A stretch of 64,000 nucleotides of DNA from Halogranum gelatinilyticum (lineage in GTDB: Archaea > Halobacteriota > Halobacteria > Halobacteriales > Haloferacaceae), in contig NZ_FNHL01000002.1 in NCBI RefSeq assembly GCF_900103715.1, positions 124,001 to 188,000 on the forward strand, given 5' to 3'. A program made the translations under genes and the position numbers. A model generated the notes under the pieces. The model was not told the DNA's origin and searched no databases. It worked only from the letters and a program-made list of their open reading frames with translations. Shown here piece by piece: positions 36,882 to 46,088 of this stretch; within the stretch, counting starts at the first letter, position 1; each line of letters begins with the position of its first letter.

Positions 36882-37582
36882 GCCTCCTCAACGTCAGCTC
36901 CCTCGACGCCGGCTACGGCGACCTCCAGATCCTGACCGACGTCGACCTCGAAGTCGAGGACGGCGAGTACGTCACCATCGTCGGCCCGAACGGCGCGGGC
37001 AAGTCGACGTGCATGAAGTCCGTCTTCGGGCTGACGACCCACATGGGCGGAACCGTCACCTTCGACGGACAGGACATCACCGGCCTGCCGCCCGAGGAGA
37101 TCATCCACTACGGCATCGGCTACGTCCCACAGAACGACAACATCTTCGGCAACATGACCGTCCGCGAGAACCTGGAGATGGGTGCTTACATCCTCGATGA
37201 GGTGCCGCAGGACGCACTCGACGCGGTCTTCGAGCGGTTCCCCATCCTCGAAGAGCGCCAAGAGCAGAAGGCCGGGACGATGAGCGGTGGTCAGCGACAG
37301 ATGCTCGCGATGGGCCGCGCGCTCATGCTCGAACCCGACCTCCTGCTCCTCGACGAGCCGTCGGCGGGACTCGCCCCCGACCTCGTCCAGGACATGTTCG
37401 ACCGCATCGACAGGATCAACGACGCCGGCACGGCCATCCTGATGGTCGAGCAGAACGCCAAGCAGGCACTGCGCCGGTGTGACCGCGGCTACGTCCTCGT
37501 CAACGGTAAGAACGGCTACGTCGGCAGCGGCGACGACCTCCTCGGCGACGAGGAAGTCCGACAGCGGTTCCTCGGCGGCTGA
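36878..37582 (+). CDS. livF: Branched-chain amino-acid-type ABC transporter ATPase
   Basis: 234 residues from GTG 36878 (another in-frame GTG is at 36869). The translation opens directly with the LivF core, VSLLNVSSLDAGYGDLQ. Walker A is GPNGAGKST near 36-44, the signature is MSGGQRQMLAMGRAL and Walker B LLLDEPSAGLAPD. Frames open further upstream translate livG antisense-like sequence and are not used. The length matches the family. The start overlaps the stop of the 28-codon ORF, so translation is probably coupled. Confidence 0.92.
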   Translation: MSLLNVSSLDAGYGDLQILTDVDLEVEDGEYVTIVGPNGAGKSTCMKSVFGLTTHMGGTVTFDGQDITGLPPEEIIHYGIGYVPQNDNIFGNMTVRENLEMGAYILDEVPQDALDAVFERFPILEERQEQKAGTMSGGQRQMLAMGRALMLEPDLLLLDEPSAGLAPDLVQDMFDRIDRINDAGTAILMVEQNAKQALRRCDRGYVLVNGKNGYVGSGDDLLGDEEVRQRFLGG

Positions 37583-37753
37583 CGGTCGCCTCGCGGTTCG
37601 TCGACGCCCCGTTTTTTGACCGACTTTCTCCGGCGACGCCCCGTTTCCGACCTGTTGGGACGATCCTGTACCAGTCTGCCTGGACAGTTGCCCGGCGTTC
37701 ACGACGGAGCGGAAGTTGACAGCTATATCCGACAACCGTGTGTTCCCACGGAT

Positions 37754-38071
37754 ATGCAGTTCTGTGACGAGTGCGGTTCGTTGATGCACACGGAGGGCGA
37801 CAGGTGGGTGTGTCGCTCCTGTGCGAACGAGGAGCGACGGGACTCGCAGGCGGAAGCGGCGATGTCGCTCCAAGATGGACAGCAGGACGACGGCGCGCCC
37901 GCCGTCGCCGACGCAACACAGTCAACCGGAGAGACGATGCAGGAGTCCTGTCCGGCGGACGACTGCGATGGCGACCGAGCCTACTCCCAGATGATGCCGA
38001 AGCCGGGTGGCTCCTACGAGGTTCGGCTGTTCACCTGCGCCGAGTGCGGCCGCAAGTGGCGCGAGTCCTGA
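37754..38071 (+). CDS. TFS/RPB9-like zinc-ribbon protein lacking the acidic cleavage motif
   Basis: 105 residues from ATG 37754. An N-terminal zinc ribbon (MQFCDECGSLMHTEGDRWVC and CRSC-type ligands, residues 1-31) and a C-terminal ribbon (CPADDC and CAECGRKWRES) flank an acidic linker, the plan of archaeal TFS. In TFS the C-terminal loop carries Asp-Glu that enters the RNA polymerase active site for transcript cleavage. Aligned by eye, this protein has Gly-Ser at those positions (PKPGGSYEV), and the first C-terminal cysteine pair is spaced C-x4-C rather than C-x2-C. It may act as a non-cleaving polymerase-associated factor. It lies between livF and livJ. Confidence 0.78.
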   Translation: MQFCDECGSLMHTEGDRWVCRSCANEERRDSQAEAAMSLQDGQQDDGAPAVADATQSTGETMQESCPADDCDGDRAYSQMMPKPGGSYEVRLFTCAECGRKWRES

Positions 38072-38165
38072 CTCCGCCGTCACTCAAGCGTCGCCGGTTC
38101 TCCGAATAGAGGCGACGCCGACAGCCGTCGCTCGCGACGAGTGAAAAAACGGGAAAACTGGGTGG

Positions 38166-39500
38166 TTACGCCTCGAACTGAATCGTGTCGACGACTTCGA
38201 TACCGGAGTCGGTGTCGGGCGCGAACTGCCAGACGGCGTAGGTAACCGCCTTCATATCGCCGTTGTCGTCGAAGTCGACGCTGCTGGAGGCACCGGCGTA
38301 GTTGATGTCTTCGCCGTTGGCGGCTGCGACGACACCCTCTGCGAGGTTCTCGATGGTGACTTCCATCCCCTCGGGGTTGGCGACTTCACGCATCGCATCG
38401 CGGACGGCCGTCCCGTCGTTCTCCCCTGCCATCGCGTTCGCGAGGATGAGCGCCGCGGCGGCGTCGTAGGAGTGGGCGTTGAAGACCGAGGGAGCGCGTC
38501 CGTACTCCTCGCGGTAGGCCGCGGCGAAGGCGTCTGCGGCCGGGCCGGACGGCTGCGGGACGGTCCCGGTGACGTTCTCCATCGGGTTGCCGACCTGCTG
38601 TTGCATCCCGGCGTCCTGCATCCCGTCCGTCACGAGGATGTCGGTGCCGTCGTCGAAGTCGGCGTAGTAGTCAGTGAACAGCTGGACACCCGAGGCCGGG
38701 TAGCCGATGACGACCAGCGTGTCCGGGTCGTTCGAGAGTGCCGACTGGAGCTTCGAGGTGTACGACGCCTGCTGCTTCTCGAAGGAAGTCTGCGACTGGA
38801 CCGTTCCGCCGTTGTTCTCGAAGGCGTTGGCGAACGCCTGCGAGAGGAGCTGGCCGTAGTCGTTGTTGACGTAGAGCGTCGCCGCGGTACTCGCTTCGAC
38901 GCTGTCACGGGCGACCTGTGCGACGACCTGCCCCTGCAGGGCGTCGGAGGGAACCGTCCGGAAGATGTAGTCGTCGTCTTCGAGGTCGGTGACGCTCGGA
39001 GCCGTACTGGACGGCGAGCAGCCCACGATCCCGTTCGGGATGAAGACCTGCCGGGACACCTGGATGTTGACACCGGAGGACGCCGGGCCACAGACACCCG
39101 GGATGCCCGAGTTGACGAGGTTGTTTGCCGCACTGATACCCGCGGACGGCGAGGTCTGAGTGTCCTCGACCGTCTCTTCGACGGTCAGGCCACCGAGGTC
39201 GGCATCGGCCAGCTGCGTCGATGGGAGGACTGCGGCGTCACGCATCGGCGTCCCGACGGAGCCGAGGTCACCGCTGAGCGGGAGGAGGACACCGTACCGG
39301 ATGGTGCGTTCCATCCCGCCGCTGCCGCCGTCGCCACCGTCACTGCTTCCGCCGTCTCCGCTGCCACCGTCGCCGCTGCCACCGTCTCCGCCGTCTCCGC
39401 CGTCGCCACCGTCTCCGCCACTGGTACAGCCAGCAAGACCGATGATGCCTGCAGTACCTACGCCCTTCATGAAGTCACGGCGTTCGATATCACGTATCAT
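38166..39500 (-). CDS. livJ: Branched-chain amino-acid-type ABC transporter substrate-binding lipoprotein
   Basis: 444 residues from ATG 39500. The N-terminus has RRDFMKGVGTAGIIGLAGC, a twin-arginine signal joined to a lipobox, so the protein is probably exported folded by Tat and lipid-anchored. A Gly/Asp/Ser linker of about 35 residues follows. The mature part is a type I periplasmic-binding fold (YGVLLPLSGDLGSVGTPMRD onward). A start at 39599 is rejected because a TATA box at 39523-39530 lies inside it. It supplies ligand to LivHMGF. Confidence 0.92.
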   Translation of the reverse strand: MIRDIERRDFMKGVGTAGIIGLAGCTSGGDGGDGGDGGDGGSGDGGSGDGGSSDGGDGGSGGMERTIRYGVLLPLSGDLGSVGTPMRDAAVLPSTQLADADLGGLTVEETVEDTQTSPSAGISAANNLVNSGIPGVCGPASSGVNIQVSRQVFIPNGIVGCSPSSTAPSVTDLEDDDYIFRTVPSDALQGQVVAQVARDSVEASTAATLYVNNDYGQLLSQAFANAFENNGGTVQSQTSFEKQQASYTSKLQSALSNDPDTLVVIGYPASGVQLFTDYYADFDDGTDILVTDGMQDAGMQQQVGNPMENVTGTVPQPSGPAADAFAAAYREEYGRAPSVFNAHSYDAAAALILANAMAGENDGTAVRDAMREVANPEGMEVTIENLAEGVVAAANGEDINYAGASSSVDFDDNGDMKAVTYAVWQFAPDTDSGIEVVDTIQFEA

Positions 39501-39522
39501 ACCCGCATGGTGGGAGGTCCGG

Positions 39523-39530
39523 TTTATAAA
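39523..39530 (-). promoter_or_regulatory. TATA box of livJ
   Basis: The palindrome TTTATAAA is centred about 26 nt upstream of the livJ ATG at 39500 on the minus strand, giving a leaderless transcript and supporting that start. Confidence 0.75.
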
Positions 39531-39628
39531 GTTATCTTTCACACCCCGACGAGGGACCACGATTGTGGGATGCTTGTCTAAAAAGGGCCACCAATGCACA
39601 TCTATGGTGAGTTCTTCACAGCTTCTCG

Positions 39629-40192
39629 TCAGACCTCGCGACAGTCCACACAGACGAGTTGGCCGTTGACGTTACCGAGGTCGTGGACCAGCGCGCCGCA
39701 GACTTCACAGATACTCTGCGTCGAGAACTCGTCCGTCTCGGTCTCGAAGTCGGAGCCGTCGGTCAGGAGTTGACCCCCATCGACGTCGGCGGTCGGTCCG
39801 TTGTCGGGGGTTCGCGAGGCCGTCGCGGCCATCACCTCCCGCTGGGTCAAGAGACCGACGAACTCGCCGTCGTCGAAGACGAGCAGCCGGTCGACCGCCT
39901 CGGAGAACATGATGTCGGCGGCGACGTCGATATCGTCGGCAGCGTCGACCCGCGGGACGAGTTCGGACATGACCGTGTCGACCGTCCGCTCGGCGGTGTC
40001 GGTCCCTGCCAACAGTGCCCCGAGCGCGTCACGGCTCGTCAACATTCCGACCGGGTCGCGGCCACGGAGGACGACGATCGAGTCGACGCCTTCTGTCAGC
40101 ATCAGCTCGGCCGCCGCCTCCACCGTGTCGCCCTCGCTCACCCCGACGTACTCTTGACCGGTGATGTCGTGGACTGTGACATTCTCACGCAT
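39629..40192 (-). CDS. CBS-pair protein with C-terminal zinc ribbon
   Basis: 187 residues from ATG 40192. Two CBS motifs fill residues about 8-125 (VGVSEGDTVEAAAELMLTEG; VGMLTSRDALGALL; DIDVAADIMFSEAVDRLLVF; VGLLTQREVMAA). An acidic linker leads to CEVCGALVHDLGN and LVCVDC, a zinc ribbon at residues 160-184. CBS pairs bind adenine nucleotides or SAM and act as energy sensors; the ribbon could contact nucleic acid or protein. The gene lies upstream of livJ on the same strand, but livJ has its own promoter. Confidence 0.88.
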   Translation of the reverse strand: MRENVTVHDITGQEYVGVSEGDTVEAAAELMLTEGVDSIVVLRGRDPVGMLTSRDALGALLAGTDTAERTVDTVMSELVPRVDAADDIDVAADIMFSEAVDRLLVFDDGEFVGLLTQREVMAATASRTPDNGPTADVDGGQLLTDGSDFETETDEFSTQSICEVCGALVHDLGNVNGQLVCVDCREV

Positions 40193-40238
40193 GGCCGAAT
40201 CTTGGCGCGACCGCGGCTAAAAGCTACCTCCAGCAGGC

Positions 40239-41042
40239 TTATGCGTCGAGCGAGGCTATCTGTAGCTTCGGACTCTTCCCGCCGTGGTCACGGACGACCG
40301 GCGCGCCCGACTCCCGACAGTGCTCGAGGGCGTGTTTCGCTTTCATCCCCGCCTCCTGTGCCGTCAGCCCGGTTCCGACGCCGACTTTGAGGTCGACGTT
40401 CGCGTCCGCCCGCACGTGAGCGATGGCCTCGTGGTACGCTTCGTCCGAGAGGGCTGGACAGACGGCGATGACGTTGTCGCCCCCGGCGAAGAAGGCGAGC
40501 GCGCCGTGCTCGGTCCGGAGGTGGCGCGCAAGCGACGAGAAGCCGCGTTCGATGGCGAGATAGGCGTCGTACTCGTTCAGCTGGTCGGTGTAGACGCCGG
40601 TGGCGTCGTCGACGTCGAAGTGGGCGACGTGGAGGTCGTCGTCGGTTCGGGCCTCGCGAGAGAGCGGCTCCCCACCGAAGACCTCGGTCCGGTCGCTGTC
40701 TTGCGCGCTCCCGGCCTCGTGGAGGTGGGTGCTGGCGGCGTCGAGTGCGTCCGCGGGACGGGCCGCGCTGCCGACGCCGAGGCTCAGCGTCACGGGATAC
40801 CGGTTCCGAACCGACTCCTGGAGCGTCTCGTGCGCTCGGCGGTCGAGACCGTTGGTGACGGCGATGAGGTTGTCGAAGCGGGTCGGGAAGACATAGCCGC
40901 CGTCGCGGCCGACTGCCTGGGCGACGTCGGCGAAGAGCCGCGTCTGGAGCGTCTGGAGGTCCATCTCGCGGCGCGGTTCCGGCGTCACGGTCCACGGCCC
41001 GTAGTTGTCGAGCTGGAGGTGAGTCAACTGGACGTTCGTCAC
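40239..41042 (-). CDS. arfA: GTP cyclohydrolase III (archaeal type)
   Basis: 267 residues from GTG 41042 (VTNVQLTHLQLDNYGPW). The sequence matches the archaeal enzyme that opens GTP to 2-amino-5-formylamino-6-ribosylamino-4(3H)-pyrimidinone 5'-phosphate, the first step to riboflavin and F420 deazaflavin. Two ferredoxin-like halves related to nucleotide cyclases are visible: GRDGGYVFPTRFDNLIAVTN and LAFFAGGDNVIAVC with metal-binding Asp residues. The open frame to 41174 adds a cysteine- and arginine-rich stretch that is not conserved in the family. It diverges from udk across 161 nt. Confidence 0.88.
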   Translation of the reverse strand: MTNVQLTHLQLDNYGPWTVTPEPRREMDLQTLQTRLFADVAQAVGRDGGYVFPTRFDNLIAVTNGLDRRAHETLQESVRNRYPVTLSLGVGSAARPADALDAASTHLHEAGSAQDSDRTEVFGGEPLSREARTDDDLHVAHFDVDDATGVYTDQLNEYDAYLAIERGFSSLARHLRTEHGALAFFAGGDNVIAVCPALSDEAYHEAIAHVRADANVDLKVGVGTGLTAQEAGMKAKHALEHCRESGAPVVRDHGGKSPKLQIASLDA

Positions 41043-41203
41043 GTTTGTGGAGTGCGTCCAGTAAGTGATAAGCTCTCCTGAATCGGGTGATGAATGTGGC
41101 GTGTGCGCACACATCACGGTTTCGGCGGCCGGTCGTCTGCGACACCGGCGCACGGGTCCGGCGAAACAGTACATTCAAACGGGTTCAGCGGCGTCTCTCT
41201 GGC

Positions 41204-41899
41204 ATGGCTATCCCGTCGTTCGTCATCGGCATCGCGGGCGGGACCGGGGCTGGCAAGACGACGGTGGCGCGGCTCATCACCGAGAACGTCGGCGAGTCGG
41301 TCACCCGCATCCCACTGGACAACTACTACGAGGACCTCAGCCATCTCGAGATGGACGAGCGCGAGGAGGTCAACTACGACCATCCCGCCGCGTTCGAGTG
41401 GGACCTCTTGCGCGAGCAGTTGACCGACCTCTTGGAGGGTCGCGCGGTCGAGATGCCGCAGTACGACTTCTCGATTCACAATCGGAAGGACGAACGGCTC
41501 CACGTCGAGCCGACGGACGTCATCATCCTCGAAGGCATCCTCGCGCTCTACGACGAGACGATCAACGACATGATGGACCTCTGTCTCTACGTCGAGACCG
41601 ACGCCGACGTGCGCATCCTCCGGCGCATCCAGCGCGACGTCGTCGACCGCGGCCGCGACCTCGAAGGCGTGATGGACCAGTATCTCTCGACGGTCAAGCC
41701 GATGCACGAGCAGTTCATCGAGCCCACGAAGAAACACGCCGACCTAATTATCCCCGAAGGGGCCAACACGGTCGCGGTCAACCTCCTCGAAGAGAAAGTG
41801 CAGGCCGAAGCGGCGGGCGAAGGGAGCCGCGGCTTCGAGCGGCAGGACTTCGAGAAGGGACTCAGCGAGAACGTCGGAATCGACTCCTCGGAAGACTGA
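41204..41899 (+). CDS. udk: Uridine kinase
   Basis: 231 residues from ATG 41204. The P-loop GGTGAGKTT is at residues 12-20, and LDNYYEDLSHLEMDEREEVN and HPAAFEWDLL are the family's substrate-binding blocks; PQYDFSIHNR and DVIILEGILALYD follow in order. It phosphorylates uridine and cytidine in pyrimidine salvage. A short acidic tail beyond residue 205 is typical of haloarchaea. The frame opens at 41087, but only sequence from the ATG at 41204 matches the family. Confidence 0.93.
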   Translation: MAIPSFVIGIAGGTGAGKTTVARLITENVGESVTRIPLDNYYEDLSHLEMDEREEVNYDHPAAFEWDLLREQLTDLLEGRAVEMPQYDFSIHNRKDERLHVEPTDVIILEGILALYDETINDMMDLCLYVETDADVRILRRIQRDVVDRGRDLEGVMDQYLSTVKPMHEQFIEPTKKHADLIIPEGANTVAVNLLEEKVQAEAAGEGSRGFERQDFEKGLSENVGIDSSED

Positions 41900-41929
41900 G
41901 ACCGGAGTCGGCGACCGGAAGACGCCCGG

Positions 41930-42256
41930 TTACGCCTTCGTGTTCTTGACGAACTTCTCTGCGCCCTCGTAGAACCAGTAGCCGTTGGCGCGCATCGCGC
42001 GACCCAGAGCCTTGTGGAGGTCCGGGAAGTCGACGAACTCCTCCTGGTCGACCTGCTCGAAGATGTCTTTCATCGGAACGATCGTCTCGTAGTCGATGCG
42101 GATGGGGTCTTCGCCGTACTCGGCGACGAACTCGTCGCGATTGAGGGGAAAGTCCTCGTCCTCGTCGATCTTCTTGGCGATGACGGCGTGGCCGTACTTC
42201 CGCATTCCCTCGCTGCCCTCTTCGCCATCGGGGTCGTGTGGCCAGTCGGCACTCAT
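41930..42256 (-). CDS. DUF5785-like haloarchaeal protein
   Basis: 108 residues from ATG 42256. Acidic and soluble, with DWPHDPDGEEGSEGMRKYGH at the N-terminus and DLHKALGRAMRANGYWFYEG near the C-terminus. From memory this is the small haloarchaeal family DUF5785. A compact helical domain is likely; function unknown. It converges with udk (30 nt between the stops). Confidence 0.78.
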   Translation of the reverse strand: MSADWPHDPDGEEGSEGMRKYGHAVIAKKIDEDEDFPLNRDEFVAEYGEDPIRIDYETIVPMKDIFEQVDQEEFVDFPDLHKALGRAMRANGYWFYEGAEKFVKNTKA

Positions 42257-42307
42257 AGTTGCACCTTGGCAGGGCGACTCAAAGCCGTTACGGATAGCGG
42301 AAGCTGC

Positions 42308-42940
42308 TCAGTCGAGGACGGCCGTCCGCCTCCCGACGAAGACGGGGACGGTCCTCTCGGACGCACGACTATCCAGCGACAGCGATACTTCGACTGCTGA
42401 GGGCGTGAGCTCCGCGACGCCATCCAGCGTGACTGACGGTGTCCGCGTTTCGCCGTCTGCGTAGCACGTCGAGACGAGGTCGAGAGCCACGACCCGCTTT
42501 CCATTGCGTGTGGCCGCACTCGCCCGGAGTCCGACGTCGCGGCCGAAGACGTCACGAGCGAACTCCGAGACGTGGCTCGCGGCGGCCTCGGCGGCCTTGA
42601 CGGCGGCCCACTCGCCGAAAGGGACCGTCTCGTAGACCGGTTCGCGTTCAGCCGGTGCACCCTTCTCGACGGCGTCGCCGTTCGTGACGCGCTGTCCGGT
42701 GACGTATCGGACGGCGTCTTCGTCAGGGAGGTAGGTCAAGTCGTCGCCGACGACCGTCTCCTCGACGGCGACGGGGTTGCTCTGCCCGCGAATCGGTTCG
42801 CCGTCGTCGGAGACGTCGCAGCCGCGGGCCTCGGCGTCGTCGACGGCGGCTAGTGAGGTGATACGCCCGGCACAACCGGTGAGTAAGCCGAGCGAACAGA
42901 TTCCGATCGTATGGAGGAGCGAGCGGCGGGAGGAGGGCAT
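42308..42940 (-). CDS. Secreted lipoprotein of unknown function
   Basis: 210 residues from ATG 42940. The N-terminus MPSSRRSLLHTIGICSLGLL leads into TGC, a lipobox, and the RR pair before a mild hydrophobic stretch suggests Tat export. The mature part contains two further cysteines (RGCDVSD, STCYADG), possibly a disulfide, and beta-rich sequence. The ORF continues to 43270 in arginine-rich shadow translation, so I use the internal ATG. The gene is 52 nt upstream of the DUF5785-like gene and may be co-transcribed. Family not recognised. Confidence 0.8.
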   Translation of the reverse strand: MPSSRRSLLHTIGICSLGLLTGCAGRITSLAAVDDAEARGCDVSDDGEPIRGQSNPVAVEETVVGDDLTYLPDEDAVRYVTGQRVTNGDAVEKGAPAEREPVYETVPFGEWAAVKAAEAAASHVSEFARDVFGRDVGLRASAATRNGKRVVALDLVSTCYADGETRTPSVTLDGVAELTPSAVEVSLSLDSRASERTVPVFVGRRTAVLD

Positions 42941-43250
42941 TTTCTCGGATTCGATGTGGCTCGGACAAATGCTTTCTGTTGCGCTCGGTGGATGCAGACA
43001 TCGTGGCGCGTGGCTTCGCGGCGTCTCGTCGCCGCGAGCCACTCGTGCGAGGGATGAGTGAGTGACCGCAGGGAACGAGCGAATCGGTTGGGGAGGACGT
43101 GGCTGCGGCGGGAGTGCAGAGCGCCTGGGCTTTCGAGGTGTTCCCAGACACTGTGTCCTGCCACTGCTCGAAGAGACTCGAACGAACAACTCCCCGAACT
43201 CCAGACACTCCGTTCGAGACGGTTGCCACCAACCCAAGCAGTTTTTAACA
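42941..43250. other. Intergenic region between the lipoprotein gene and the RNase J leader
   Basis: About 310 nt without a credible protein on either strand. It does not contain the conserved cores I would expect of archaeal SRP RNA or RNase P RNA. A T-rich TATA-like element (TTTTTAA, 43242-43248) lies at its right edge, just before the structured segment. Confidence 0.5.
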
Positions 43251-43432
43251 CCCCGGCGTGTAAGCCTCAACTACCAACAGCCCGCGGGTAATGCGCGAGA
43301 CGACACTCGCGCAGCGGGGTCCTTCGACCGACGTGCTGTAAGACGCCGGGGCCGACGGCCCCCGTACTGCGGATTTCAGTGAGCACCCTTGCCACGTTTG
43401 TGGCGTTTCGATGCTCGGAAACGATTCAAACT
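43251..43432 (+). promoter_or_regulatory. Structured segment upstream of RNase J (candidate leader RNA or small RNA)
   Basis: CCCCGGCGT at 43251-43259 and ACGCCGGGG at 43343-43351 are perfect 9-nt complements. Inside, CCCGC/GCGGG (43281-43285, 43314-43318) encloses GCGCGAG/CTCGCGC (43293-43299, 43306-43312), a strong hairpin. A second hairpin has GTGCT/AGCAC (43333-43337, 43382-43386) with GGGGCC-GAC-GGCCCC at 43348-43362, which competes with the 9-nt pairing, so two alternative folds exist. A start site about 26 nt after the TATA-like 43242-43248 would begin near 43271 and leave out the first strand, so which fold forms depends on the true 5' end. Confidence 0.5.
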
Positions 43433-44788
43433 ATGGAAATCGAAATCGCAACCATTGGCGGCTACGAAGAAGTCGGTCGGCAGATGACTGCCGTCCGCGC
43501 CGGTGACGACGTTGTCATCTTCGACATGGGTCTGAACCTCTCGCAGGTTCTCATCCACGACAACGTTGAAACCGAGAAGATGCACAGTCTCGACCTGATC
43601 GACATGGGCGCTATCCCGGACGACCGGGTCATGAGCGACCTCGAGGGCGACGTCCAGGCCATCGTCCCCACACACGGCCACCTCGACCACATCGGTGCCA
43701 TCTCGAAGCTGGCCCACCGCTACGACGCTCCCGTCGTCGCGACGCCGTTCACCATCGAACTGGTGAAACAGCAGGTCCAGGGCGAGAACAAGTTCAACGT
43801 CGAGAACGACCTCATCAAGATGTCCGCCGGTGAGACGATGTCCATCGGTGACTCCGGCAAGGTCGACCTCGAGTTCGTCAACGTGACGCACTCCATCATC
43901 GACGCCATCAACCCTGTCCTCCACACGCCGGAGGGCGCAGTCGTCTACGGTCTCGACAAGCGGATGGACCACTCGCCGGTCATCGGCGACCCCATCGACA
44001 TGGAGCGGTTCCGCGAGATCGGCCGCGAGGGCGAGGGCGTCCTCGCCTACATCGAGGACTGTACGAACGCCGGCCGGAAGGGCCGCACGCCCTCCGAGTC
44101 CGTCGCCCGTAAGCACCTCAAGGACGTCATGTACTCCGTCGAGGACTACGACGGCGGCATCGTCGCCACGACGTTCTCCTCGCACATCGCCCGCGTCACC
44201 TCGCTCGTCGAGTTCGCCCACGACATCGGCCGACAGCCGGTGCTCCTGGGTCGCTCGATGGAGAAGTACTCCGGTACCGCAGAGCGACTGAACTTCGTCG
44301 ACTTCCCGGACGACCTCGGGATGTACGGCCACCGCAAGTCCGTCGACCGCACGTTCAAGCGGATCATGAAGGAGGGCAAGGAGAAGTACCTCCCCATCGT
44401 CACGGGTCACCAGGGCGAGCCGCGCGCGATGCTCACCCGGATGGGTCGCGGCGAGACGCCGTACGAACTGGACGACGGCGACAAGGTCATCTTCTCGGCA
44501 CGAGTCATCCCGGAGCCGACCAACGAGGGCCAGCGCTACCAGTCCGAGAAGCTCCTGAAGATGCAGGGTGCGCGTATCTACGACGACATCCACGTCTCGG
44601 GCCACCTGCGCGAGGAGGGCCACTACGCGATGCTCGACGCGCTGCAGCCGCAGAACGTCATCCCGGCCCACCAGAACCTCAAGGGCTTCGCGCCGTACGT
44701 CGACCTGTGTGAGAGCATGGGCTACCGCCTCGGCCGTGACGTCCACGTGACGCGCAACGGCAACATGATCCAGCTCGTAGAGGAATGA
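43433..44788 (+). CDS. rnj: RNase J family ribonuclease
   Basis: 451 residues from ATG 43433. The metallo-beta-lactamase motif THGHLDHIG has His81, His83, Asp85 and His86. The beta-CASP domain (around 190-340) and the C-terminal [20 protein letters not shown] follow. Archaeal RNase J is a 5'-3' exoribonuclease in mRNA decay and RNA trimming. A GTG at 43379 would extend the protein by 18 residues into the structured leader; the ATG matches the family N-terminus ([17 protein letters not shown]). The stop overlaps idsA as ATGA, an association with isoprenoid genes known in archaea. Confidence 0.92.
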   Translation: MEIEIATIGGYEEVGRQMTAVRAGDDVVIFDMGLNLSQVLIHDNVETEKMHSLDLIDMGAIPDDRVMSDLEGDVQAIVPTHGHLDHIGAISKLAHRYDAPVVATPFTIELVKQQVQGENKFNVENDLIKMSAGETMSIGDSGKVDLEFVNVTHSIIDAINPVLHTPEGAVVYGLDKRMDHSPVIGDPIDMERFREIGREGEGVLAYIEDCTNAGRKGRTPSESVARKHLKDVMYSVEDYDGGIVATTFSSHIARVTSLVEFAHDIGRQPVLLGRSMEKYSGTAERLNFVDFPDDLGMYGHRKSVDRTFKRIMKEGKEKYLPIVTGHQGEPRAMLTRMGRGETPYELDDGDKVIFSARVIPEPTNEGQRYQSEKLLKMQGARIYDDIHVSGHLREEGHYAMLDALQPQNVIPAHQNLKGFAPYVDLCESMGYRLGRDVHVTRNGNMIQLVEE

Positions 44789-45837
44789 GCTCAGAAGCGA
44801 CGGAACAGCGGGTGCTCGCCGCCGTCGGCGAGCGCCGCGAACTGGTCAACGCCGCCATCGACGAGGATCTGCCGATGGCCGACCCCGAACGGCTGTACGA
44901 GGCCGCACGCTACCTGCTGAAGGCCGGTGGCAAGCGGCTCCGCCCGACGGTGTCGTTGCTCGCTGCCGAGGCCGTCGCCGACGTCGACCCGCTCTCGGAA
45001 GACTACCGGACGTTCCCGACTGTCGGCGGCGAGGCGTCGGACGTCGACGTGATGGCGGCCGCTGTGAGCCTGGAGGTCATCCAGTCGTTCACGCTCATCC
45101 ACGACGACATCATGGACGACGACGACCTCCGTCGTGGCGTCCCTGCGGTCCACAAGGCCTACGACACCGAGACGGCCATCCTCGCCGGCGACACGCTCTA
45201 CTCGAAGGCATTCGAGATCATGGCCGAGACGGGGGCGGACCCCGCCGACGGTCTCGAAGCGATGCGGATGCTCGCGAGCACCTGTACCAAGATCTGCGAG
45301 GGCCAGGCGCTCGACGTGCAGTTCGAGTCCGAGACCGAGGTGCTCCCCGAGGAGTATCTCGACATGGTCGAGCACAAGACCGCCGTCCTCTACGGGGCGG
45401 CCGCGGCCATCCCGGCCATCATCCTCGGCGCGGACGAGGAGGTCGTCGACGCGCTCTACCAGTACGGCATCGACTCGGGTCGCGCCTTCCAGATCCAAGA
45501 CGACGTGCTGGACCTGACGGTCCCGAGCGAGAAACTCGGCAAGCAGCGCGGCTCGGACCTCGTCGAGGACAAGGAGACGCTCATCACGCTGCACGCCCGC
45601 CAACAGGGCGTCGACGTGGACGGGCTCGTCGACAGCGAGACCGTCGAAGCCGTCACCGAGGAAGAGATCGACGCCGCCGTCGAGCGGCTCGAAGAGGCAG
45701 GCAGCATCGACTACGCCCGCCAGACGGCCCGCGACCTGACCGAACAGAGCAAGGAGTGTCTCGACGTCCTGCCGGACAACGAGGCGCGCGAACTGCTCTG
45801 CGACATCGCGGACTACCTCATCACGCGCGGCTACTGA
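44785..45837 (+). CDS. idsA: Polyprenyl (geranylgeranyl/farnesyl) diphosphate synthase
   Basis: 350 residues from ATG 44785, overlapping the rnj stop by 4 nt. The first aspartate-rich motif is [13 protein letters not shown] (DDxxD at 107-111) and the second is FQIQDDVLD. The enzyme condenses isopentenyl diphosphate with allylic diphosphates to make the C20 (or C15-C25) chains of archaeal lipids. Product length cannot be read safely by eye: the residues before the first motif are SFTLI, with Phe and Thr near position -5. Cytoplasmic. No other mevalonate genes are adjacent here. Confidence 0.92.
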   Translation: MSSEATEQRVLAAVGERRELVNAAIDEDLPMADPERLYEAARYLLKAGGKRLRPTVSLLAAEAVADVDPLSEDYRTFPTVGGEASDVDVMAAAVSLEVIQSFTLIHDDIMDDDDLRRGVPAVHKAYDTETAILAGDTLYSKAFEIMAETGADPADGLEAMRMLASTCTKICEGQALDVQFESETEVLPEEYLDMVEHKTAVLYGAAAAIPAIILGADEEVVDALYQYGIDSGRAFQIQDDVLDLTVPSEKLGKQRGSDLVEDKETLITLHARQQGVDVDGLVDSETVEAVTEEEIDAAVERLEEAGSIDYARQTARDLTEQSKECLDVLPDNEARELLCDIADYLITRGY

Positions 45838-46088
45838 GTAGTCGAGATACTCGGCTCGTTCGCCTTATTCGGCGTACTCGGGTCTCTTCGACCCGGTTCG
45901 GTTCTCGGGAGTGAGGCAACTGTCCCGCTCCCGTCGCCGACAAACGGACAACTAGTGACAAGTTCTTTTCACCGGAAACGTGGTGTGTTGCGGAGCCGAC
46001 GCTCTCGGGAGAACGAGTCGGACGGTATCCACTCTGCCGGGCGGTGTCACATAAGCGGTTCGACTAGTGCCGACACGCGACGACGCGA

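Noticed and set aside
42941-43432. SRP RNA or RNase P RNA gene in the long gap before RNase J
   Set aside because: I could not find the conserved cores of either RNA; the structured part is short and next to the RNase J start, so a leader or small RNA fits better.
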